NCBI GenBank assembly: GCA_037384885.1 | Contig: JARRNO010000010.1 | Location: 1 to 28,527 of the forward strand | Direction of reading: 5' to 3' | Source of the DNA: JARRNO01 sp037384885 | GTDB lineage: Bacteria; Acidobacteriota; UBA4820; DSQY01 | Length of the DNA stretch: 28,527 nucleotides | Shown: positions 15,403 to 23,289 of the stretch, in pieces | Layout: each line of letters opens with the position of its first letter | Position numbering within the stretch: the stretch's first letter is position 1 | Translations under genes and position numbers: made by a program | The notes under the pieces: generated by a model | Database searches by the model: none | The model's input: the letters and a program-made list of their open reading frames with translations, nothing else | What the model was told of the DNA's origin: nothing

Positions 15403-15873
15403 TTACATGCCCAGACCGGCCGCCGCCGCCCTGCGCCCGAGTTCTTCCGGATTCACGTTCTCGACGTGCGTCGCAAGGGTCCACTGATGACCGAACGGGT
15501 CCACGAGGGTTCCCGTTCGATCGCCGTAGAACTGGTCAGCGACGGGACGCACGAGCTTCGCGCCGGATGCCAACGCCTTTTCGACGATGGCGTCCACGTC
15601 CTCGACATAGAGCAGGATGAAGACGCTCGCCCCCTTGAGTGTCTTGGGGCTGACCGCGCCCAATTCTGGATGTTCGTCGGCAAGCATGATGACCGAGTCC
15701 CCGAGTTTCATCTCCGCATGGGCGATCTTGCCCCCGGGTGTTGAAAGACGAAAACGCTCCTCGGCGCCGAAAGCTCTCGCGTAGAATGAAAGCGCGGCGG
15801 CGGCATCATGAACGATCAAGTAAGGGGTGACATTGTGATATCCGGCGGGAATCGGTTCGACGGTCCTGGCCAT
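15403..15873 (-). CDS. VOC-family (PhnB/glyoxalase-like) protein
   Basis: The 156-residue product has the PhnB-type vicinal-oxygen-chelate layout: VTPYLIVHDAAAALSFYARAFGAEERFRL, KIAHAEMKLGDSVIMLADE, SVFILLYVEDVDAIVEKALASGAKLVRPVADQFYGDRTGTLVDPFGHQWTLATHVENV. His and Glu residues of the two beta-alpha-beta modules form a metal site. The substrate is unknown; the family includes glyoxalases, dioxygenases and uncharacterised enzymes. The start at 15873 is fixed by GGGAGGTG 5 bases upstream and by family length, which excludes 21 codons of an upstream extension. The ribosome-binding site is paired in a hairpin (see separate entry). Confidence 0.88.
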   Translation of the reverse strand: MARTVEPIPAGYHNVTPYLIVHDAAAALSFYARAFGAEERFRLSTPGGKIAHAEMKLGDSVIMLADEHPELGAVSPKTLKGASVFILLYVEDVDAIVEKALASGAKLVRPVADQFYGDRTGTLVDPFGHQWTLATHVENVNPEELGRRAAAAGLGM

Positions 15874-15878
15874 GGAAC

Positions 15879-15908
15879 ACCTCCCGCTCGTAAAACGCCG
15901 CGGGAGGT
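15879..15908 (-). promoter_or_regulatory. Hairpin that covers the ribosome-binding site of the VOC gene
   Basis: ACCTCCCGC (15879-15887) and GCGGGAGGT (15900-15908) are perfect 9-base inverted repeats with a 12-base spacer. In the minus-strand mRNA the downstream arm is the Shine-Dalgarno sequence itself, so the folded leader would block translation. Confidence 0.6.
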
Positions 15909-15952
15909 CCCCTAATTTCTTCCAGGCCTGCGCCATGAAGAACAGCGCGCGG

Positions 15953-16360
15953 TCAGTCCGGCCAAACCTTGTCTCCGGATGTCTTCCACGCCCTTACACC
16001 GTTGCCTGAACCGCCTTCGCTCGGCACCAGCTTCAAATCGGCGCCCAGCGCCGCCATGTGGTCAAGCTTTTCCCGGCTGAAGGCGTCCGAGCTGACGATC
16101 TTCAGACGATACCCCTTCGCGGCGCAGACGAGGGCGAGAGAGGTCCCCGTACTCCCGCCGGTGTATTCTAAAACCGTGCCTCCCGGCTTGAGGCGGCCGT
16201 CCGTTTCCGCCCGCGATATCACCGCCAGGGCCATGCGGTCCTTGAGGCTGCCCGTCGGATTTTCCCACTCCAGTTTAACCGAGATATCCGCGCAGCCGGC
16301 CGGCACGATCTTTCGCAGCCGAATCAGGGACGTGTTGCCGACGGCCTCCAGAATGTTCAT
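15953..16360 (-). pseudogene. Truncated cysteine synthase / PLP-dependent beta-family enzyme (N-terminal domain only)
   Basis: The 135-residue frame reads like the N-terminal half of a cysteine synthase: VGNTSLIRL, then ENPTGSLKDRMA with the PLP-binding Lys, then LEYTGGSTGTSLALVCAAKG, the substrate/phosphate loop. Cysteine synthases are about 300 residues. Here similarity ends after the SREKLDHMAALGADLKLVPSEGG region and is replaced by about 20 unrelated residues to the stop. The second domain and its PLP phosphate-binding glycine loop are absent from the following sequence. An active enzyme is therefore unlikely. It starts 13 bases after the diguanylate cyclase gene with GGAG before its ATG, so it may still be translated. 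Confidence 0.8.
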
Positions 16361-16373
16361 GGATCATACTCCA

Positions 16374-19300
16374 TCACTTCTTCGGCGTCTCGCTTTCATC
16401 ACCCTCACCGGCGACGACGCGGTTGCGGCCCTCGCCCTTTGCTTTGTAGAGGGCCTGGTCTGCTGCTTCCACCAGCTTTGCAGGAAGCTCTTCCCTTTGG
16501 GGCATGCTGCTTGCCACGCCGATGCTGATGGTCAAGTGCGGCCCGGCCTTGGAAACGCTTGTCGGGATCTCGAGTCTCTCAACCGCCGTTCTCAGCCGTT
16601 CCGCCACCTCGCGCGCCTCATCCCCGCCGTGCCCGGGCAGGACGACGACGAATTCCTCGCCGCCATAACGGGCCAACAGATCGCCCGCCCGCTGCAACTG
16701 TGCGGACATGGCGTTTGCAACCCGTTTCAGGCACTCGTCTCCCTGCTGGTGCCCGTATGCGTCATTGAAGGGTTTGAAGTGGTCAATGTCCGCCATGAGG
16801 ACGGAAATGGGAGTCCCGGTCCGCTGGGCCCGGCGCCATTCCACATCCATCACGGCTTCGAACCGCCGGCGGTTGGCCACGCCTGTCAGCATATCCTGGT
16901 TCGACAGTTCGCGAAGCCTCCGGTTCAAGGTCCTCAACTGGCGGCTCCGCTTCGCCAGAAGCGAGGTCCGCTGGCCCACCAACTGCTTCAGCACGGCTTC
17001 CCGGCGCCGGGCCGCGCTCAGTCTGAGTCTCACCAGCCCCAGAATGCTTCCCAGCGCCAGAAGCACGATCACCACGTAGAACCACCATGTCTCGTAAAAA
17101 TGCGGGAGTTGGACGAAGGTAAACGACGCGCCGCGGTTGTTCCACACGCCGTCGTTGTTGCAGGCGATCACACGGAAGGTGTAGTCGCCCGGCGGAAGTC
17201 CCGTATACACGGCCTCCCGGCGCGTTGACGTCCCCACCCAGCCTGGGTCGTATCCCCTCAAGCGGTACCGGAAAAGCTCCTTTTCAGGCGCGACGAGACT
17301 GAGGGCCGTGTAGCGGAACTCGATGCGGTGGCGGCCCGGCTCCAGTTTCACGTGGGACGAAAGCGGAACCGAACGCCCATCCACAAGCATCTGCTCGATC
17401 ACGACAGGCGGCGGCTTCGTGTTCAGGTGGATCGCATTCGGATTGAGCACCGAAAGCCCGCGCATGGTCGCCACGCACAGCCACCCCCCACGCGTGCGCC
17501 ACCCGGAGGGCTGCATGCCGCCGTTGCATTCGCTGCTGCCCATGCCGTCCGACCGCCCGTAAGAATTGCAGGATACGGCGCCCGCGGTTCCGTCCGCCAC
17601 GGCTTCGAGCTGTTTTCGGGGGACGCTGAAGACGCCCTTGTTGCAGCTCATCCAGAACCGGCCGTTCTTATCCGGAATCAAGATGAACACGGTGTTGCTG
17701 AAGAGGCCCTGCTTTTGAGTGATATTGGAGAAGCGCCCGCCCCGGAACCGGCTGACGCCGTCCATCGTTCCGATCCAGAGCGTCCCGTCCGGCTCCTGGT
17801 AGAGGGCGTTGACACTGTTGTTCGCCAATCCCTGGCGGGTGGTATAAACCTTGAACTTACCCTCTTTGTAGAAGTCCAGGCCGCCCGAATCCGTGCCCAC
17901 CCAGATTCCACCGTTCCGGTCTTCCAGCAGGCAGTTGACCTCGTCTCCTGAAAGACCGTCCTTCCGGCCGAGACGCCGTGCGCGGCCGTTTCTGATCCGG
18001 AACAGGCCGTTGGCGGTGCCCGCCCAGAGCGTCCCCTTGCTGTCCCTCATCAAGCAGTAAATACCGGTGCCCACCAATTGCTTGTCGTGGGGCAGGAAGC
18101 GTGTCAGACGGCCGTCTTTCCACTTCACCAGGCCGCCCATCTCCAGCCCCATCCAGATGGTTCCGTCCTTGTCTTCCATGAGCGTGTTGACGGTATTTCC
18201 CGGCAGGCCGTTCTTCTGGGTATAGTTGGTGATGCCCTTGGCCGTCCACCTGGACGCCCCGCCGCCGTCCGTTCCGATCCAGATACTGCCGTCCTTCGCC
18301 TGCAGGACGCTGTCCACCAGGCCGCTCGCGAGGCCGCTCCTCCTACCGATGCTGAAAAACTTGTCGTCCCGGAACTGGTTCAAGCCATAGGCTGTTCCCA
18401 CCCACAGATCACCTTCGCGGTCCTCTGTCAACGACAGGACCTGCCGGTTCGAAAGCCCGTCTTCCACCCTGTAGCTTTCGAAATGGCCGTTCATGTAGCG
18501 GCACAGGCCGTCCTTGGTTCCGATCCACAAACACTTGTTTTCCGGGTTGTCGTAGAAGGCGTAGACGGTGTCGTGGGGAAGCCCGTCCCGGGTCGTAAAG
18601 CGCGCGACCTTGCGGTCCGGGCTGATCCTGAAAAGCCCCTTGTAGCTGCCGGCCCAGACGTTCCCGGCGGCGTCTCCGGTGAGTGCGTAGTACCAGTTGC
18701 GGCCCTTAACCGGCAGTTCGAATTGCGACAGACGCCCTTTGTGAAGGGTGGCCAGGCCGCGGTTGGTCCCGATCCAGATCGTACCGCTCCCATCCTGGTA
18801 AAGCGCATAGACCACATTTCCGGGAAGGCCGTTTTTCGCGGTATAGCGGGTTATCTTGGCGCCGTCGAGGCACAGCAGGCCCGACCTGTCCGTGCCCAGC
18901 CACATCCTGTGCCGGTTGTCCTCCATCATCGCATTGACGCGCACATTTTCGAGCGCCTTGCCCGCCGCAGGTTCCGAGAAGGTTCCACGCCGCTCGATCA
19001 GCACACCGCCGGAATCGAGGGAAAACCAGAGATTTCCCGCGTGGTCCCGGCACAGCGTGACGACGTAATTGCCGCTCATAAGGGGCGTGTTCCGCTTGTT
19101 GAAGACCGTGAAGCGGACCCCGTCGAATCTGACGAGACCTTCCTGCGTGGCCAGCCACATGTAGCCGCGCGGCGACTGCACAATGGCCGTCACGGAATTC
19201 TGGGGCAGGCCGTCCTTTTCCAGCCACACGCGGTGGCCGTACTGGACGATGAGCTTGCTCGGATCCAGGGCATGCGCGGGGAGGCTCAAAACGACACACA

Positions 19301-19400
19301 CAGTGAGAAGCGCAGCGGCCGCCAGGGCACGGCGAAGCGGCGGCGATCCCGCCTTCGCGGCAAATGCACCGATTCCCCTGATCTTCCGAAACGGCGTCAT
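16374..19400 (-). CDS. Membrane diguanylate cyclase with two periplasmic seven-bladed Reg_prop propellers and a Y_Y_Y domain
   Basis: The 1008-residue protein begins with a signal/anchor (about 25-45). Fourteen WxGT-type repeats follow (MWLATQEGLVRFD, MWLGTDRSGLLCLD, IWIGTNRGLATLH, LWIGTKDGLCRYM and so on), enough for two seven-bladed propellers, up to about residue 660. A Y_Y_Y immunoglobulin-like domain follows (YTGLPPGDYTFRVIACNNDGVWN), a transmembrane helix (WWFYVVIVLLALGSILGLV), a short coiled coil and a GGDEF domain. The active-site GGEEF is at 913-917 and the inhibitory RxxD site (RAGD 904-907) is intact, so it should make c-di-GMP with product feedback. This is the one-chain version of hybrid two-component sensors; the ligand is unknown. 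GGAGC precedes ATG 19400. Confidence 0.95.
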   Translation of the reverse strand: MTPFRKIRGIGAFAAKAGSPPLRRALAAAALLTVCVVLSLPAHALDPSKLIVQYGHRVWLEKDGLPQNSVTAIVQSPRGYMWLATQEGLVRFDGVRFTVFNKRNTPLMSGNYVVTLCRDHAGNLWFSLDSGGVLIERRGTFSEPAAGKALENVRVNAMMEDNRHRMWLGTDRSGLLCLDGAKITRYTAKNGLPGNVVYALYQDGSGTIWIGTNRGLATLHKGRLSQFELPVKGRNWYYALTGDAAGNVWAGSYKGLFRISPDRKVARFTTRDGLPHDTVYAFYDNPENKCLWIGTKDGLCRYMNGHFESYRVEDGLSNRQVLSLTEDREGDLWVGTAYGLNQFRDDKFFSIGRRSGLASGLVDSVLQAKDGSIWIGTDGGGASRWTAKGITNYTQKNGLPGNTVNTLMEDKDGTIWMGLEMGGLVKWKDGRLTRFLPHDKQLVGTGIYCLMRDSKGTLWAGTANGLFRIRNGRARRLGRKDGLSGDEVNCLLEDRNGGIWVGTDSGGLDFYKEGKFKVYTTRQGLANNSVNALYQEPDGTLWIGTMDGVSRFRGGRFSNITQKQGLFSNTVFILIPDKNGRFWMSCNKGVFSVPRKQLEAVADGTAGAVSCNSYGRSDGMGSSECNGGMQPSGWRTRGGWLCVATMRGLSVLNPNAIHLNTKPPPVVIEQMLVDGRSVPLSSHVKLEPGRHRIEFRYTALSLVAPEKELFRYRLRGYDPGWVGTSTRREAVYTGLPPGDYTFRVIACNNDGVWNNRGASFTFVQLPHFYETWWFYVVIVLLALGSILGLVRLRLSAARRREAVLKQLVGQRTSLLAKRSRQLRTLNRRLRELSNQDMLTGVANRRRFEAVMDVEWRRAQRTGTPISVLMADIDHFKPFNDAYGHQQGDECLKRVANAMSAQLQRAGDLLARYGGEEFVVVLPGHGGDEAREVAERLRTAVERLEIPTSVSKAGPHLTISIGVASSMPQREELPAKLVEAADQALYKAKGEGRNRVVAGEGDESETPKK

Positions 19401-19789
19401 GAATGCTCCTCGTTAGCAAGTAGTGTACGGTGTCACGCCGGAAACGGCAAGAAGAATGACATGCTGGGGCTTCTTAAAGAATCGCTGCAAGAGGGTCCGC
19501 ATGGCGAAATGCCCCAGAATGAACATCGGAGGAACTATTGTCTTTCCAGAAACCATTCATCCGAGCATAATTCTGATTTCACCAATGCGGACATTGTGTG
19601 GCCAAACTCTTGAGGGGTAGCTTTTGTCCAGTGAACTATCCATTAGCAGGATACGACCTTGGAGGGGCTGATCGAGGAGCCCGCCCAAGCGATGAGCGCG
19701 AACGCCCGCTTGGGCCTTGCGCGAACCGTGTTTTCTGCTCCAGATCCACTCCGTTTTCTCAAGGATATCGCTTGCAGGAGATCTCAACC
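19401..19789. other. Divergent intergenic region upstream of the three-gene operon
   Basis: Nothing in either strand makes a convincing gene; short frames here lack family motifs. It must hold the promoters of the diguanylate cyclase (minus) and of the zinc-ribbon pseudokinase operon (plus). A strong hairpin is listed separately. Confidence 0.4.
19683..19715 (+). promoter_or_regulatory. Leader hairpin of the pseudokinase-vWA-ADSS operon
   Basis: GCCCAAGCG (19683-19691) and CGCTTGGGC (19707-19715) pair perfectly; inside the loop GCG and CGC can extend the pairing around CGAA. It lies 75 bases before the first start codon. No U-tract follows, so it is not a simple terminator; leader control or an operator are possible. 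Confidence 0.5.
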
Positions 19790-20818
19790 ATGACCGAAAA
19801 GGCGCTTAAATGTCCCCAATGCGGCGGCCCTCTTCAGCCTGGCCGGTTCGCCCGCATCGCCGTGTGCCCGCATTGCGGTTCTACCATCTCGCTCGACGAG
19901 CAAACCGTCGAAGCCGAACACTTTCGCAAGGCCTTCCGGGATTGGGACTTTCCGCCCAACAACGGCTTCACCGAATGGCTCACCGTGAACGGAATGCATT
20001 GGGCCGTCGGCAGGAAGATTGCGGGGGGGCACATTTCAGATGCCTATTTCGGCTTGCGCGCTCGATGGCCCACCGAGTGTATCCTTTTGAAGATACTCCG
20101 CAATCCGGGAGAGGTTGGACGCTTTCAAAACACATGGAAGACCCTGGTCCATTTGAACCAAAGCATGGCTCCCGGCGCCGAAACTTTTTCCAAGCTGACA
20201 CCCCAACCCGTGTTCGCCGGTAAGATCGAGTCGGGTGAGTTTGCCGGGACTCATGCCATGGCCTTCCGTTGGGCGAATGGATTCAACCATACCTTGGGTG
20301 GGGTGAAGAAGGCTTATCCTTCAGGAATTCCGCCTCGATCTTCCATCTGGCTTTGGCGGCGTATCCTCGAAATCCTTACGTTCATCCATTCATCCGGGCT
20401 TGTTCACGGCTCTGTGCTGCCCCCTCACCTTCTGCTGGAAGAAGGCGAGCACGGGATCAGGCTTGTGGGGTACGGCTGCGCCGGCGAATCCGGCGCCCCG
20501 CTGCAGCATATTCTGCCCCGTTTCGAAAACTATTATCCCAAGGCTTCGTCTCGCCCTATGAAGCTGACGCCCGCGTTAGACATCACCATGAGCGCAAAGA
20601 CCATGGCCTCGGTTTTGGGAGGAGATCCCGCCACGGGGAACGTGCCGGACATTGTGCCTGCGCCGCTTGCCGGGTTGATTTACGAAACCGCCAACGGAAG
20701 GGGAAGTTCAACCGGAGGAGATGCCTGGACGCTGCGCCAGCGCCTCGGAAGACTGGCCCAGGAAGTCTATGGAGCGCCCAAATTTTGCCCGATCGTGATG
20801 AGAGAAAAGGAGGATTAA
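19790..20818 (+). CDS. Zinc-ribbon protein fused to a degenerate protein-kinase-like domain (pseudokinase)
   Basis: The 342-residue product opens with a zinc ribbon, C8xxC11 and C26xxC29 (CPQCGG, CPHCGS). The rest resembles a protein kinase fold: a glycine-poor loop (VGRKIAGGHISDAYFGL), ECILLKIL with Lys101 at the VAIK place, and LVHGSVLPPHLLLEEGEHGIRLVGYGCA in the catalytic-loop region. There the HRD motif is HGS (206-208), the loop Asn is replaced by His213, and DFG is GYG (227-229). Catalytic and metal-binding Asp are both missing, so it is probably a pseudokinase scaffold. GGAG precedes ATG 19790. The vWA gene starts 3 bases after its stop. Similar zinc-ribbon/kinase and vWA pairs are known in stress and conflict systems such as the TerY group; specific identity is not claimed. 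Confidence 0.8.
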   Translation: MTEKALKCPQCGGPLQPGRFARIAVCPHCGSTISLDEQTVEAEHFRKAFRDWDFPPNNGFTEWLTVNGMHWAVGRKIAGGHISDAYFGLRARWPTECILLKILRNPGEVGRFQNTWKTLVHLNQSMAPGAETFSKLTPQPVFAGKIESGEFAGTHAMAFRWANGFNHTLGGVKKAYPSGIPPRSSIWLWRRILEILTFIHSSGLVHGSVLPPHLLLEEGEHGIRLVGYGCAGESGAPLQHILPRFENYYPKASSRPMKLTPALDITMSAKTMASVLGGDPATGNVPDIVPAPLAGLIYETANGRGSSTGGDAWTLRQRLGRLAQEVYGAPKFCPIVMREKED

Positions 20819-20821
20819 ACC

Positions 20822-21748
20822 ATGGGACAAGGTAGCTACAGCCACGATGCCCACCAGGCACTGCTGAAAGGACGCAAGAATTTACCGGTCCAAAAAGTTT
20901 TCCGGCAGCAACAGTGCCATCCCTTGATGAACCCCAAAGGTGTAAAGGTACGCGAATGCAGAGACAGCGCCGAGCATCCCCATTCGCTCGGCATCGCCTT
21001 CGCGCTGGATGTGACCGGGTCCATGGGAGACATTCCCCATCTTCTGGCGACGCAGCAGCTCCCAAGTTTCATGAAGGTTCTGATGGACTGCGACATACCG
21101 GATCCACAACTTCTCTTCACGGCCGTGGGCGACGCTACGAGCGACCAGGCGCCTCTCCAGGTCGGGCAGTTCGAATCAACGGCCGAGCTCATGGACCAGT
21201 GGCTGACACGAAGCTTCCTGGAAGGCGGAGGCGGGGGCTCGGGCGAAGAGTCCTATGAGCTGGCCCTTTATTTCCTGGCGCTTCACACTGAGATGGATTG
21301 CGTGATCAAGCGCAAAAAGAAGGGCTACCTGTTTATCACCGGCGACGAACGGCCCTACCCCACGCTCTCGCGCCACATCGTGGACACCATCGTCGGCGAC
21401 AGGCTGGACGAGGATTTAAAAGTTGAAGAAGTCCTGGCGGAAGTTCAGAAGAGCTTTGTCCCATTTTTCGTGATTCCGGACGACGTGCGCCGTTACCGGC
21501 AGCACTGCGAGCGGGCATGGCGGGACCTCCTCGGCGATCACGTCATCTGTCTCGAATCGCCGCAGGACGTGTGTTTTGCAACGGCGGGCGCCATCCTTCT
21601 TTCCGAAGGTTTGGTCCGTAACCTGGACGAGCTGAGTCAGAAACTCCTGGCGGCAGGCATGGATGAAACCAGAAAGGCGGCGGTCGTCAAGGCGCTCAAG
21701 CCCCTCATTCTGTCCGAAAAGAAACTCAAGATTCCCTTTCTGCGTTAA
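20822..21748 (+). CDS. von Willebrand factor A domain protein
   Basis: The 308-residue product has a vWA domain starting about residue 55: HSLGIAFALDVTGSMGDIPHLL contains the MIDAS motif DxTGS (D63, T65, S67), followed by LLFTAVGDATSD and KKGYLFITGDERPYP with the further acidic and Thr positions. MIDAS vWA domains bind a divalent metal and a partner's acidic residue, so protein assembly is the likely role. No signal peptide or membrane segment is seen, so it is cytoplasmic. It starts 3 bases after the pseudokinase stop, and its own stop TAATG overlaps the start of the ADSS-like gene, so the three products are probably made in fixed ratio. AAAGGAGG lies upstream of ATG 20822. Confidence 0.85.
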   Translation: MGQGSYSHDAHQALLKGRKNLPVQKVFRQQQCHPLMNPKGVKVRECRDSAEHPHSLGIAFALDVTGSMGDIPHLLATQQLPSFMKVLMDCDIPDPQLLFTAVGDATSDQAPLQVGQFESTAELMDQWLTRSFLEGGGGGSGEESYELALYFLALHTEMDCVIKRKKKGYLFITGDERPYPTLSRHIVDTIVGDRLDEDLKVEEVLAEVQKSFVPFFVIPDDVRRYRQHCERAWRDLLGDHVICLESPQDVCFATAGAILLSEGLVRNLDELSQKLLAAGMDETRKAAVVKALKPLILSEKKLKIPFLR

Positions 21749-23112
21749 TGGGTGGAACTCGCGCCGCATGGGCCGTCGTCGATCTGGGGTTCGGCGACGC
21801 CGGGAAGGGGCTGATGACGGACTACTTGGTCCGCCGCACGGGAGCCGATGTTGTCGTCAGGTTTAACGGCGGCTCTCAGGCGGCGCACAACGTCATCTGT
21901 CCGGACGGGCGTCATCACACTTTCTCACAGTTCGGCTCGGGCAGCTTTGTAGGCGGTGTGAAGACCATCCTCTCCCGGTATGTTGCTGTGCACCCAACCG
22001 CACTTTTGATCGAGGGCGAAGTCCTGAGACAAAAGGGGCTGGCCGACATTTTTTCCAGGGTCATCGTCAGCTCAGAAGCGCCGCTCATCACGCCCTACCA
22101 TCAGGCCGCAGGCCGTCTGCGCGAACTCGCCCGCGGTACAGACCGGCACGGGAGCTGCGGCGTCGGATTCGGCGAAACCGTGCGCGACGGACTGACGGCG
22201 CCGGGCGACGCGCTGCTCGCAGGGGATCTTCTGGACCGGACTCGCTTGCGCAAAAAACTGCTTGGCGCCCGTGAACGCCTGTGGCGCGACGTGCAGAGTT
22301 TTTTGCCTCAAAACCACAGCTCCCGGGCCGCCGCCCGCGAGAGGGCGGTCTTCGAACGGAGAACTATCCTTGAAGACTGGATGAACGAAGCGGTTCGCCT
22401 GGCCGGTTTGGGAATTGTTGCGCCGGAATCCAAGCTGGCTCAATGGATGAGAAAAGCGAGCGGCCTGGTCTTCGAGGGTGCACAGGGAGTCCTGCTGGAC
22501 GAGTGCGCCGGCTTCCACCCCTTTACGACCTGGTCACGGTGTACATTCGACAATGCGGCCGCCATTGCCTCCGAAACGATCCCCGAATTGCCTCTCCGTC
22601 GCATGGGAGTAACCCGGGCCTATGGTGTCCGCCACGGGCCCGGTCCGCTTCCCACCGAAGACAAGACGTTGAACCCGGCTGTCACTGAACACAACCGCTC
22701 TGGAGTGTGGCAGGGAGACGTCCGCTACGGGTGGTTCGACGCCGTACTCATGCGATATGCGCTCGATGCGGCCGGGCCGATGGATGCTCTAGCGCTCACC
22801 CATCTGGACACGCCGGCCCGTATGAGCCAATGGAAACTGGCCGAAAGCTACGCTGTCGCGGGAGACCACCACGGCGAACTGGTGAGCAAACGAACCGCCG
22901 GCGGCGCAATCTGCGGCATCACCGCGCCTGACGCGCCCACTCTTGAACGACAATCCAAACTGACGCACCTTCTTTTTAGTGCGGCCCCCAACTATCACCC
23001 CTGCCCGGCAAGCCAGGAATCGGTTATTCAATCCGTGGAGCAACTTCTATCCAGGAAAGTCGACGTAATCTCCAGAGGCCCCACCGCGTCCGACGTTCTG
23101 TGGAGAGACTGA
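21748..23112 (+). CDS. Divergent adenylosuccinate-synthetase paralogue in the vWA operon
   Basis: The 454-residue protein is a full-length homologue of PurA, which joins IMP and aspartate using GTP. The phosphate loop reads GFGDAGKG: D17 and K20 (E. coli D13, K16) are kept, but the Glu of GDEGKGK is Ala18. The catalytic His is H47 in NGGSQAAHNV. Other matching regions are RHGSCGVGFGET, FEGAQGVLLDECAGFHPF, GVTRAYGVRHGPGPLPTED, YGWFDAVLMRYAL and ISRGPTASD. The C-terminal part is clearly divergent. Gene order, not a purine pathway, surrounds it: it is translationally coupled to the vWA gene by a TAATG overlap. A housekeeping role is unlikely; it may make a modified nucleotide or act on a changed acceptor. 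Confidence 0.85.
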   Translation: MGGTRAAWAVVDLGFGDAGKGLMTDYLVRRTGADVVVRFNGGSQAAHNVICPDGRHHTFSQFGSGSFVGGVKTILSRYVAVHPTALLIEGEVLRQKGLADIFSRVIVSSEAPLITPYHQAAGRLRELARGTDRHGSCGVGFGETVRDGLTAPGDALLAGDLLDRTRLRKKLLGARERLWRDVQSFLPQNHSSRAAARERAVFERRTILEDWMNEAVRLAGLGIVAPESKLAQWMRKASGLVFEGAQGVLLDECAGFHPFTTWSRCTFDNAAAIASETIPELPLRRMGVTRAYGVRHGPGPLPTEDKTLNPAVTEHNRSGVWQGDVRYGWFDAVLMRYALDAAGPMDALALTHLDTPARMSQWKLAESYAVAGDHHGELVSKRTAGGAICGITAPDAPTLERQSKLTHLLFSAAPNYHPCPASQESVIQSVEQLLSRKVDVISRGPTASDVLWRD

Positions 23113-23289
23113 CGCCTCGCAGCCAAATATCTCCTGCGGATGTGCTGCAGCCGCATCAAACTTTCATGATTTTTTTAAGTTGGAGCGGAGCGGTGCGCTG
23201 TGCGCCATTAGCCGCACGTCGGGGCACAGACGACGGATGTCGGACGCTAAAGATTTGAAAGCATACCGCTGCGGGCCGGTGTTTGAGTG
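23113..23289. other. Convergent spacer after the ADSS-like gene
   Basis: No gene is seen. GCGG/CCGC and GATG/CATC pairings near 23138-23158 precede a T-rich stretch (GATTTTTTT) around 23168-23176; this could be a weak terminator for the operon. Confidence 0.35.

Noticed and set aside
15953..15955. TGA ending the truncated cysteine synthase, tested as a third selenocysteine codon
   Set aside because: The frame after this TGA does not resemble cysteine synthase or any redox motif, and no Cys is expected there.
18078..19613. 511-codon + strand frame opposite the propeller-GGDEF gene
   Set aside because: The repeats in it mirror the propeller repeats of the real gene; it is an antisense shadow.
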